Assembly: GCA_012521575.1 (NCBI GenBank)
Contig: JAAYMD010000002.1
Location: 1 to 33,181, forward strand
Origin: Mollicutes bacterium
Lineage (GTDB): Bacteria; Bacillota_I; Bacilli_A; RF39; UBA660
Length of the DNA: 33,181 bases
Direction of reading: 5' to 3'
Shown piece by piece: positions 1 to 7,865 of the stretch; position 1 is the first letter of the stretch, and every line of letters begins with the position of its first letter. Position numbers and translations under genes: made by a program. A model generated the notes under the pieces. That model did not search any database. It was not told the DNA's origin and saw only the letters and a program-made list of their open reading frames with translations.

Positions 1-17
1 ATAATTAATCAATTTAA

Positions 18-33
18 TGTTTCACGTGAAACA
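18..33. promoter_or_regulatory. parS: parS site (ParB/Spo0J binding), perfect TGTTTCACGTGAAACA within a 36-bp palindrome (8-43)
   Basis: Exact match to the canonical 16-bp parS palindrome. Confidence 0.93.
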
Positions 34-82
34 TTAAATTGATCTAGTATAATAATGTATAAAAATTTTTTTCGAGAAATAG

Positions 83-98
83 TGTTTCACGTGAAACA
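83..98. promoter_or_regulatory. parS: parS site, perfect 16-mer within a 28-bp palindrome (77-104)
   Basis: TGTTTCACGTGAAACA. Confidence 0.93.
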
Positions 99-278
99 CT
101 ATTTAGTGATACATAATTTAATATATAATTAAAAATTGTTATATAATTATAATATAAAAATTAATTGTTGTTTTTGCTGCCATATATTAAAATAAATTGA
201 TAAAATTAAATGTAGTTTTATAATTATTATATATTATAATGATTAATTCTAACTATTTATAATTATTATTTAAACCAA

Positions 279-294
279 TGTTTCACGTGAAACA
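279..294. promoter_or_regulatory. parS: parS site, perfect 16-mer within a 32-bp palindrome (271-302)
   Basis: TAAACCAATGTTTCACGTGAAACATTGGTTTA. Confidence 0.93.
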
Positions 295-397
295 TTGGTT
301 TATTTTTAAAATATTTTTATAAATAAAAGAAACAGTACATCATTAAATATCGTCGACGATTTGTTAAAATAAATTTTTTCATAATTAATCAATTTAA

Positions 398-413
398 TGT
401 TTCACGTGAAACA
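398..413. promoter_or_regulatory. parS: parS site, perfect 16-mer within a 36-bp palindrome
   Basis: Duplicate of the 18-33 site inside the 98-bp direct repeat. Confidence 0.93.
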
Positions 414-462
414 TTAAATTGATCTAGTATAATAATGTATAAAAATTTTTTTCGAGAAATAG

Positions 463-478
463 TGTTTCACGTGAAACA
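463..478. promoter_or_regulatory. parS: parS site, perfect 16-mer; the extended palindrome is lost on the right side
   Basis: TGTTTCACGTGAAACA. Confidence 0.93.
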
Positions 479-543
479 TTATAATAAATGTGAAAAAGTA
501 AGTAATTCTTGCTTTTTAAAAAAAAATGTTATATTATTAATTT

Positions 544-618
544 GGCACAACATATATAATCGAACCAGGTCAGGATCGGAAGATAGCAGCCTTAAGATTC
601 CCTATATGTGTGTGTCGC
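544..618 (+). ncRNA. ffs: Small (4.5S-type) signal recognition particle RNA
   Basis: Contains GTCAGGATCGGAAGATAGCAGCC (helix 8 core with GGAA tetraloop). ACATATA/TATATGT closing stem, T-run terminator from 619, and a plausible promoter TTGCTT (509) - 17 nt - TATTAT (532). Located next to tadA-dnaX, as in B. subtilis. Confidence 0.85.
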
Positions 619-647
619 TTTTTTTTTATAAAAAAAAGAGGTGTTGT

Positions 648-1091
648 ATGGAATATAAATATATGAAAATTGCACTTGAAGAAGCAAAAAAATCATTATT
701 ATTTGGTGATGTTCCTGTAGGCGCCGTTATTGTGAAAAATGGAAAAATAATTGCGAAATCACATAATAAAAGAGAAAAAAATAAAATAGCAACGTATCAT
801 GCTGAAATTTTAGTTATAGAAAAAGCGTGTAAAAAATTAAAAACATGGAGATTAGATGATTGTATATTATATGTAACACTTGAACCATGTTTGATGTGTT
901 ATGGCGCCATCATTCAATCTAGAATACCTAAGGTAGTATATGCCACTTCATCAGATAAGTATGGATTTTCACAAAAAATTAATAATGATATGATTAAAAA
1001 TATTAAAATTATAGATTTAGAAAAAATGTATGGTAATGAATCAAAAAAGATGTTGCGTGAATTTTTTGAAGATAAAAGAAATAAATTTTAA
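648..1091 (+). CDS. tadA: tRNA-specific adenosine deaminase TadA
   Basis: HAEI...PCLMC zinc-deaminase motif. Start placed at ATG 648 after an AGAGGTG RBS, because the upstream ORF extension overlaps the SRP RNA and a parS site. Confidence 0.92.
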   Translation: MEYKYMKIALEEAKKSLLFGDVPVGAVIVKNGKIIAKSHNKREKNKIATYHAEILVIEKACKKLKTWRLDDCILYVTLEPCLMCYGAIIQSRIPKVVYATSSDKYGFSQKINNDMIKNIKIIDLEKMYGNESKKMLREFFEDKRNKF

Positions 1092-1135
1092 AAAAACATT
1101 AGTGTGATGATATAATATTTAAATGAGGTGGAAAA

Positions 1136-2812
1136 ATGTATCAATCATTATATAGAAAATACAGGCCACAAAATTTTGATGAAGTCGTGGGACAAAAAAT
1201 AATTGTGAAAATTTTAAAAAATGAAATACGTAAAAAAAAGATAAATCATGCTTATTTATTTACAGGTCCACGTGGTACTGGTAAAACAAGTGTTGCCCAT
1301 ATTTTTGCTAAAACAGTAAATTGTACAAATTTGAATGATTATTTACCTTGTGGTACTTGTGTTAGTTGTACACAAATCAAAAACAAACAGAGTGTTGATA
1401 TTATAGAGATAGATGCAGCTTCAAATAATGGAGTTGATGAAATTAGAGAAATAAGAAGTAAAGTTTCCTTAATTCCGGCAACAAGTAAATATAAAGTATA
1501 TATAATTGATGAAGTGCACATGTTGACTATCGGAGCTTTTAATGCATTATTAAAAACATTAGAAGAACCACCTTCACATGTAATATTTATTTTAGCTACT
1601 ACTGAACCTCATAAAATACCAGAAACAATTTTATCTAGATGTCAGAGATTTGATTTTAAAAAAATAGATGATAAAAGTATGTTAGATAGATTGCTTTATA
1701 TTTCTGAAAAAGAAAATATAGATATTGAAAAAACTGCACTTGAAGAAATAATAAGATTTTCATCTGGTGGATTACGAGATGCAATAAGTTTATTAGAACA
1801 AGCAATAGTTTATAGTGACAATAAAATAACACTAGATGATGTTCATCAAATTAACGGAACTTTACCCCAATATCAATTAAAAGAATTAGTTATCAATATT
1901 TTGGATAAAAATTTAAATGAAATATTTAAATTAATTGAAAAATATGATAGTGAAGGGAAAAATTTTACGAAATTAGTGGAAGAAATAATATTATTTTTAA
2001 AAAATATAATACTTTATAAAAATATTCCTGATAGTTTGGATGATAATATTTCCCGGGAAATATATAATGATGAAAAATTTAATTTATCAAATGATGAAAT
2101 ATTAAAAATGATTTCAAAGATAAATAATTATTTAATAGAAATGAAAAATTATAACCATCCAAAATTACTTTTCGAATTATTAATGATAGCTCTAATAAGT
2201 AATGAAAAGAAAAATGTTTCAAATGAGAATAATGATAAGAAAAGTGATATAGAAATAAATGTAAATAAAAAGAATAAAAATTATAAAGATACTGTAAATA
2301 ATAATGAAAATATAACTAAATTCCAAAATAATGAAGATGGAGAGATGTTAAAAAAAATAATAAAAATACGTATTAATAATACTTTTGTAAAACCAAGTAA
2401 AATATTATTAAACAACATTAAAAAAGAAATAGAAGTTTTTAGAAAATATGTACTTGATGAAAAGTATGGAAAAATAGCAACCTTAATATTAGATGCAAAG
2501 ATAGCTGCTGCTAGTGAAAATAATTTAGTTTTTGTTTATTATAGTGAAGGAATGAAAAAAGCATTTAATCAAAATATTGTTGAAATAGAAAAATTTATAG
2601 AAAATAATTTGAAGAAAAAATATAAAGTAATTGCAGTTCACGAAGAAGAGTGGGCTGTATATCGTTCTGAATTCAAAAGTAAGACAAAAAAATATGAACC
2701 TATAGAAGAAACAAAAGAAATAGAAGAATTTTTAAATTTAGAAACACAAAAAAATGAAAAACAAAATGATATTGAATCTTTATTTAGTGATATTATAGAA
2801 TATAAAAATTAG
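1136..2812 (+). CDS. dnaX: DNA polymerase III subunit gamma/tau
   Basis: MYQSLYRKYRPQNFDEVVGQ, GPRGTGKTS Walker A, Cys cluster CGTCVSC, DEVHML. Confidence 0.97.
   Translation: MYQSLYRKYRPQNFDEVVGQKIIVKILKNEIRKKKINHAYLFTGPRGTGKTSVAHIFAKTVNCTNLNDYLPCGTCVSCTQIKNKQSVDIIEIDAASNNGVDEIREIRSKVSLIPATSKYKVYIIDEVHMLTIGAFNALLKTLEEPPSHVIFILATTEPHKIPETILSRCQRFDFKKIDDKSMLDRLLYISEKENIDIEKTALEEIIRFSSGGLRDAISLLEQAIVYSDNKITLDDVHQINGTLPQYQLKELVINILDKNLNEIFKLIEKYDSEGKNFTKLVEEIILFLKNIILYKNIPDSLDDNISREIYNDEKFNLSNDEILKMISKINNYLIEMKNYNHPKLLFELLMIALISNEKKNVSNENNDKKSDIEINVNKKNKNYKDTVNNNENITKFQNNEDGEMLKKIIKIRINNTFVKPSKILLNNIKKEIEVFRKYVLDEKYGKIATLILDAKIAAASENNLVFVYYSEGMKKAFNQNIVEIEKFIENNLKKKYKVIAVHEEEWAVYRSEFKSKTKKYEPIEETKEIEEFLNLETQKNEKQNDIESLFSDIIEYKN
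2047..2062. promoter_or_regulatory. Putative Noc-binding site (NBS) TATTTCCCGGGAAATA inside dnaX
   Basis: Perfect palindrome matching the B. subtilis Noc consensus ATTTCCCGGGAAAT; a second identical copy lies at 7005-7020. Confidence 0.8.
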
Positions 2813-2827
2813 AAAGGAGATAAAAAA

Positions 2828-3124
2828 ATGAATATGCAAAATATTTTAAAACAAGCTCAAAAAATTCAAAAAGAAATGATGGAAGAAAAGAAAAAAATTG
2901 ATGAAACGATTTTTAGTGAAAAAACATCATTGGTCAGTGTCGAAATGAAAGGGAATAAGGAGTTAGTAAGTGTTAAAATTTTAGCTGATGACCTAACAAA
3001 TGATGACATTGAAATGTTAGAAGATATGATTATGGTAGCAATTAACAATGTCATCAGAAAAATAGATGAGGAAACTGAAAAAAAATTAGGTAAATTTACA
3101 CAAGGAATGCCAGGATTATTCTAA
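2828..3124 (+). CDS. ebfC: YbaB/EbfC family nucleoid-associated protein
   Basis: Small protein between dnaX and recR; MQNILKQAQKIQKEM...G.MPGLF pattern; RBS AAAGGAG. Confidence 0.93.
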   Translation: MNMQNILKQAQKIQKEMMEEKKKIDETIFSEKTSLVSVEMKGNKELVSVKILADDLTNDDIEMLEDMIMVAINNVIRKIDEETEKKLGKFTQGMPGLF

Positions 3125-3723
3125 TGAACTACCCAGAAGTAATTAGAAACTTAATTGAATGTTTCAAAAAATTACCAGGTATTGGTGAAAAATCAGCTGA
3201 AAGATTAGCACTTGCTACATTAAAATTAGATGATGAGATTATTAATTTATTTTCTCAATCATTGAAGGACACAAAAACAAAAATAAAAAGATGCAATATT
3301 TGTAATAATTTATCAGAACAAGATAAGTGTGATATTTGTTTGGATGAAAATAGAAATAAAAAAATAATTTGTGTAGTTCAAGAACCAAAAAATGTTATAA
3401 TGATTGAAAAATCAAATAATTATAATGGTATGTATCATGTGATTGATAATTTAATTTCACCGTTAGATGGAATTAATCCATCAGATATAAACATTGGAGC
3501 TTTAAAACAAAGAATAGAAAAGGATAAAGTAGAAGAAGTAATAATTGCTTTAAAACAAAGTATTGAAGGAGAAACAACAACTCTTTATATTGCAAAAATT
3601 TTAGAAAATACAGGTGTAAAAATTACAAAAATCGCGCAAGGAATACCTTATGGAACAGATATGGAATATATAGATTATTTAACACTTGAAAAAGCTATTG
3701 AAGATAGAAAAGAAATTTCATAA
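3124..3723 (+). CDS. recR: Recombination protein RecR
   Basis: LPGIGEKSAERLA helix-hairpin-helix, Cys4 zinc motif, TOPRIM; start overlaps the ebfC stop. Confidence 0.96.
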   Translation: MNYPEVIRNLIECFKKLPGIGEKSAERLALATLKLDDEIINLFSQSLKDTKTKIKRCNICNNLSEQDKCDICLDENRNKKIICVVQEPKNVIMIEKSNNYNGMYHVIDNLISPLDGINPSDINIGALKQRIEKDKVEEVIIALKQSIEGETTTLYIAKILENTGVKITKIAQGIPYGTDMEYIDYLTLEKAIEDRKEIS

Positions 3724-3761
3724 GAATATAATGTCCTCATAATATATATCAGGAGGGCATT

Positions 3762-3950
3762 ATGTTAAAAAAATTTTTGGTATTATTTAAGAAAGTAATT
3801 TATAATACTTTTTTAATTTATTGTTATAATCTATTTGCTATATCGTTAAATTTAATAATACCTATAAATGTTATTACAGTTGGATTATTAACAATATTTG
3901 GATATCCAATGTTAATCTCTTTAATTGTTATTTTAATTTTAGTTTACTAA
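3762..3950 (+). CDS. BofA-like small membrane protein
   Basis: 62 aa, hydrophobic; IPINVITVGLLTIFGYPMLISLIVI resembles the BofA family motif; position right after recR matches recR-bofA synteny; AGGAGGG RBS. Confidence 0.7.
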   Translation: MLKKFLVLFKKVIYNTFLIYCYNLFAISLNLIIPINVITVGLLTIFGYPMLISLIVILILVY

Positions 3951-3962
3951 GGAGAAATAGAT

Positions 3963-4919
3963 ATGCTAGATAAATATATAAATGAACAACCAGTTGCATG
4001 TAAAATTTTAAAAAAAGCAATAGAAAAAAATAATATTTCACATGCATATTTATTTATTTCTAATCAATACTCAAAAACTATTAATTTAGTTTTAGATTTT
4101 GCAAAAGAAATCATTATAAAAGATATTGAAAATGATGATGAAAAGGAAGATGTTATTTATAAAATAGAAAACGGATTATATAATGATATATTAATTATTG
4201 ATACTGATGAAATTTGGATTAAAAAAGAAGAAATAGAAAAACTTCAAAGAGAATTTAGTAATAAATCATTATTAGGAAGAAAACGTATTTATATAATAAA
4301 TAATGCACACAAATTAAATAAATTTTCGGCTAATTCAATTTTAAAATTTTTAGAAGAGCCAGAAGATGATATTGTGGCACTATTAATAACAGATAATAAA
4401 TACCAATTGTTAGAAACAATAACTTCTAGATGTATAAATATTAATTTGATAGATGATAAAAATATTATAAAAAAATTTGAAGGTAATACTAAAGAAAAAA
4501 TTGCTTATATTTTACTTAATAATAAAGAGGAAATAGAAAAATTTATTCAAGATGAAAAAAAGGATAAAATTATAGAAGCAGTAATAAACTTTATAATTTA
4601 TTATGAAAGCAATAATAGTGATACATTGTTATATTTAAATAAACTTTTTCATGAACAAATTAAAGATAAAAAAGATATTCAAGTAGCGTTTGATATAATG
4701 ATATTATTTTATACAGATATTTTAAATAAATCTATGAATCGAGAAATTAATATATTTGAAGAATATGATAATGAAATAATAAAAATGTGTAATAAAAACA
4801 CCATTGAGCAAATATGTGAAAAAATAAAAATATTGATTGATTTAAAAGGAAAAATAAAATATAATTTAAACAGTAAATTGTTAATGGACAAGTTAGTAAT
4901 ATTGTTAGGAGTTGATTAA
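3963..4919 (+). CDS. holB: DNA polymerase III subunit delta'
   Basis: NISHAYLF, NAHKLNKFSANSILKFLEEPEDD...SRC; upstream of ricT as in Bacilli. Confidence 0.88.
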   Translation: MLDKYINEQPVACKILKKAIEKNNISHAYLFISNQYSKTINLVLDFAKEIIIKDIENDDEKEDVIYKIENGLYNDILIIDTDEIWIKKEEIEKLQREFSNKSLLGRKRIYIINNAHKLNKFSANSILKFLEEPEDDIVALLITDNKYQLLETITSRCININLIDDKNIIKKFEGNTKEKIAYILLNNKEEIEKFIQDEKKDKIIEAVINFIIYYESNNSDTLLYLNKLFHEQIKDKKDIQVAFDIMILFYTDILNKSMNREINIFEEYDNEIIKMCNKNTIEQICEKIKILIDLKGKIKYNLNSKLLMDKLVILLGVD

Positions 4920-5720
4920 ATGACAAAAGTAATTGGTGTAAGATTTAAGGAAGGAGGAAAAATATACTATTTTTCTCCAAATAAATTTAAATTAAAAAAA
5001 AGAATAACAGTTGTAGTTGAAACGGAACGAGGATTACAAATGGGATGGATTGCTACAGATCCATTAGAAATAGATGAATCTAAACTAGATTCACCGCTAC
5101 ATAATATAATTCGTATTGCTACAAAACAAGATTATAAAAAATATAAAAGAAATTTAGCAGATGCTCGTGAAGCGGTAAAGGTATGTAAAAAATTAGTTAA
5201 AAAAAATGGATTAAATATGATAATTTTAGATGCAAATTTTACTTTAGATCGCAATCAATTATTATTTCATTTTTTAGCTGATGGTCGTGTTGATTTTAGA
5301 AATCTTGCTAAAGATTTAGCAGCTATTTATAAAACTCGAATAGAACTAAGACAAATTGGTGTGCGAGATAAAGCTAAAATGATTGGTGGAATTGGTCATT
5401 GTGGTCGTATTTTATGCTGTAAAGCTTTTTTAAATAAATTTGAAAATATTAGTATAAATATGGCAAAAAATCAAAATTTATCATTAAACCCTTCAAAAGT
5501 AAATGGTGCTTGCGGAAGATTATTATGTTGTTTAAAATATGAAGATGAAAATTATAAATGTAGTCACGAAAAATTACCTAAAATTGGTTCTACAGTTCAA
5601 ACAGAACAAGGTGAGGGGTTAGTAGTAGCTGTTGATATTTTAGAAAAAAAATATAAAGTTGATGTACCAAATGTAGGAATAATAGAGGTGAAAGTAGAAG
5701 AAAATGAATGTTCTAAATGA
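4920..5720 (+). CDS. ricT: PSP1/RicT (YaaT) family protein
   Basis: GHCGRILCC...NGACGRLLCCLKYE cysteine motifs characteristic of YaaT. Confidence 0.93.
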   Translation: MTKVIGVRFKEGGKIYYFSPNKFKLKKRITVVVETERGLQMGWIATDPLEIDESKLDSPLHNIIRIATKQDYKKYKRNLADAREAVKVCKKLVKKNGLNMIILDANFTLDRNQLLFHFLADGRVDFRNLAKDLAAIYKTRIELRQIGVRDKAKMIGGIGHCGRILCCKAFLNKFENISINMAKNQNLSLNPSKVNGACGRLLCCLKYEDENYKCSHEKLPKIGSTVQTEQGEGLVVAVDILEKKYKVDVPNVGIIEVKVEENECSK

Positions 5721-6423
5721 TTTGGTGGGATATAAAAATTTAAAAATATATCAAAATACTGATATGTTTAAATTCTCTTTAGATTCTGTTCTTTTACCAA
5801 ATTTTGTGACAATTTCTGCTCGAACTAAAAAAATACTAGATATTGGATGTGGAAATGCTCCAATATCTTTGATTTTGACTACCAAAACTAAAGCTCATAT
5901 AACAGCAGTGGAAATTCAAAAAGAAGTTTGTGAATTAGCAAAAAAAACAGTAGAATATAATAAATTAGAAAACCAAATTACTGTTATAAATGATGATATT
6001 AATAATTTGTATAAAAAATTAGAAAGTGATGTATATGATGTAATTATTTGTAATCCTCCATATTTTAAAGTAAATTCAAATTCTAAATTAAATGAAAAAG
6101 AATATAAAGTCATTGCGCGACATGAATTATCACTTAATTTAGAAAATTTATTTAAGATAAGTCGAAAGTTATTAAAAAATAATGGTGTAATTGCCATAGT
6201 TCATCGTCCAGAACGTTTGGTAGAAATAATTGAGATAATGAAAAAAAATAATATAGAGCCTAAAAAAATCCAGTTTGTCTATCCAAAAAAGAATATTGAT
6301 GCAAATATATTGCTAATCGAAGGTAGAAAAAAGGGCAAACCAGGATTAAAAATTTTACCACCTATTTATGTTCATGAAGAAAGTGGTGAATATACACAAA
6401 ATATAAAAAAATATTTTGAATAG
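5704..6423 (+). CDS. tRNA1(Val) (adenine(37)-N6)-methyltransferase (YabB/TrmN6-like)
   Basis: SAM-MTase fold DIGCGNAPIS, NPPYF motif; synteny with ricT and rsmI. Confidence 0.9.
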   Translation: MNVLNDLVGYKNLKIYQNTDMFKFSLDSVLLPNFVTISARTKKILDIGCGNAPISLILTTKTKAHITAVEIQKEVCELAKKTVEYNKLENQITVINDDINNLYKKLESDVYDVIICNPPYFKVNSNSKLNEKEYKVIARHELSLNLENLFKISRKLLKNNGVIAIVHRPERLVEIIEIMKKNNIEPKKIQFVYPKKNIDANILLIEGRKKGKPGLKILPPIYVHEESGEYTQNIKKYFE

Positions 6424-6432
6424 AGGGATAAT

Positions 6433-7278
6433 ATGATTCAAAAAAGTTATAATAACACTCCTTCGTTATATTTAATACCAACACCAATAGGAAATTTAGA
6501 AGATATTACTTATAGAGCACTTAAAATATTAAAAGAGGTCGATGTAATATTTGCTGAGGATACAAGAGTTACAAAAAATTTATTAAATAAATTTAATATA
6601 GAAAATAAAAAAATAATATCTAATTATGAACATAATGAAATAAAAAATTGTGAAAAATTGTTAAAATATTTAAATGAAGGATATAATGTTGGATTAGTTA
6701 CTGATCGTGGTACCCCTGTTATTAGTGATCCAGGATATGTCTTAGTTAAAGTTGCACTTGAAAATAATTTTAATGTTATAGCCCTCCCTGGACCAACTGC
6801 ATTAATTCCTGCTTTAATTGTTTCAGGGTTAGAAACTTCTTCATTTTTATTTTATGGTTTTTTAAACAATAAAGAAGAAAAAAGAAAAAAAGAATTAGAA
6901 AAGTTAAAAAATTTAGAGTATACTTTGATTTTTTATGAATCACCGCAAAGAATTCAAAAAACTTTAAAAAATATGCTAGAAATATTTGGAGATCGAAAAA
7001 TAAGTATTTCCCGGGAAATAAGTAAACGTTATGAAACCGTATATAGGGGAATAATAAGTGAAATTATAAATACAATAAGTAATATAAAAGGTGAGTTAGT
7101 AATAGTTGTAGAAAAAAATAAAGAAAAAAATAATTATGAACATTTGACTATAATTGAACACGTGAATCTATATATTAAAGAAGGACTTAATCAGAAGGAA
7201 GCAATAAAAAAAGTAGCAGAAGATAGAAAAATAAGTAAAAGAGAAGTTTATGAAAAATATCATAAAATAAAAAAGTAG
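6433..7278 (+). CDS. rsmI: 16S rRNA (cytidine(1402)-2'-O)-methyltransferase
   Basis: LYLIPTPIGNLEDITYRALKIL, EDTR, TDRGTPVISDPG, ALPGPTA. Confidence 0.96.
   Translation: MIQKSYNNTPSLYLIPTPIGNLEDITYRALKILKEVDVIFAEDTRVTKNLLNKFNIENKKIISNYEHNEIKNCEKLLKYLNEGYNVGLVTDRGTPVISDPGYVLVKVALENNFNVIALPGPTALIPALIVSGLETSSFLFYGFLNNKEEKRKKELEKLKNLEYTLIFYESPQRIQKTLKNMLEIFGDRKISISREISKRYETVYRGIISEIINTISNIKGELVIVVEKNKEKNNYEHLTIIEHVNLYIKEGLNQKEAIKKVAEDRKISKREVYEKYHKIKK
7005..7020. promoter_or_regulatory. Putative Noc-binding site (NBS) TATTTCCCGGGAAATA inside rsmI
   Basis: Identical 16-bp palindrome to 2047-2062. Confidence 0.8.
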
Positions 7279-7285
7279 GTGAAAT

Positions 7286-7852
7286 ATGAGATTAATTGTA
7301 GGACTTGGAAATCCTGGTAAAGAATATGAAAAGACAAGACATAATATTGGTTTTATTTTACTTGATAAACTTGCTATTCATTATAATGTTTCGATAAATA
7401 AAGAAAAATTCGGTGGTATTTATGGTGAATTTTATTACAATAGTGAAAAAATAATACTTTTAAAACCTTATAAATATATCAACTTATCAGGAGAAGTTAT
7501 AAAAAATTTCGTTGACTATTTTAAAATAGATATTGATGATATTTTAATTATTTGTGATGACATGAATGTAAATATTGGTAATATAAAATTAAAGAGTAAA
7601 GGTTCATCTGGAGGACATAATGGCCTTAAAAATATTGAAATGCATCTAGGAACACAAAATTATAAAAGATTAAAAGTAGGAATTTCAAAAAATAATATGA
7701 TTGATGCTCGTGATTACGTTTTAGGTCAGTTTAGTAATGAAGATTATAAAAAAATTGAGGAAATAGCCAATTTGTTTTTGGAAATATTTAAAGATTATAT
7801 GGAAACTTCTTTTGACAATTTAATGAATAAATATAACAAAAAACAAAAATAG
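7286..7852 (+). CDS. pth: Peptidyl-tRNA hydrolase
   Basis: RLIVGLGNPGKEYEKTRHNIGF, GGHNGLKN. Confidence 0.97.
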   Translation: MRLIVGLGNPGKEYEKTRHNIGFILLDKLAIHYNVSINKEKFGGIYGEFYYNSEKIILLKPYKYINLSGEVIKNFVDYFKIDIDDILIICDDMNVNIGNIKLKSKGSSGGHNGLKNIEMHLGTQNYKRLKVGISKNNMIDARDYVLGQFSNEDYKKIEEIANLFLEIFKDYMETSFDNLMNKYNKKQK

Positions 7853-7865
7853 TGGCGGGGATAAT

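Larger units (their letters stand above)
1..98 (+). repeat. 98-bp perfect direct repeat, copy 1 (contains two parS sites)
   Basis: 1-98 is identical to 381-478; it may extend upstream of the window. Confidence 0.95.
381..478 (+). repeat. 98-bp perfect direct repeat, copy 2 (contains two parS sites)
   Basis: Identical to 1-98 at an offset of 380 bp. Confidence 0.95.

Noticed and set aside
99-397. Possible oriC in the AT-rich spacer between parS sites
   Set aside because: I saw no TTATCCACA-type DnaA boxes; AT-richness alone is not evidence in this genome.
435-647. N-terminal 71-aa extension of the 435..1091 ORF
   Set aside because: It overlaps a parS site and the SRP RNA gene; TadA homology and the RBS support the ATG at 648.
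7155-7170. Possible extra parS-like site (TTGAACACGTGAATCT) in rsmI
   Set aside because: Only the CACGTGAA core matches; both outer arms diverge from parS.
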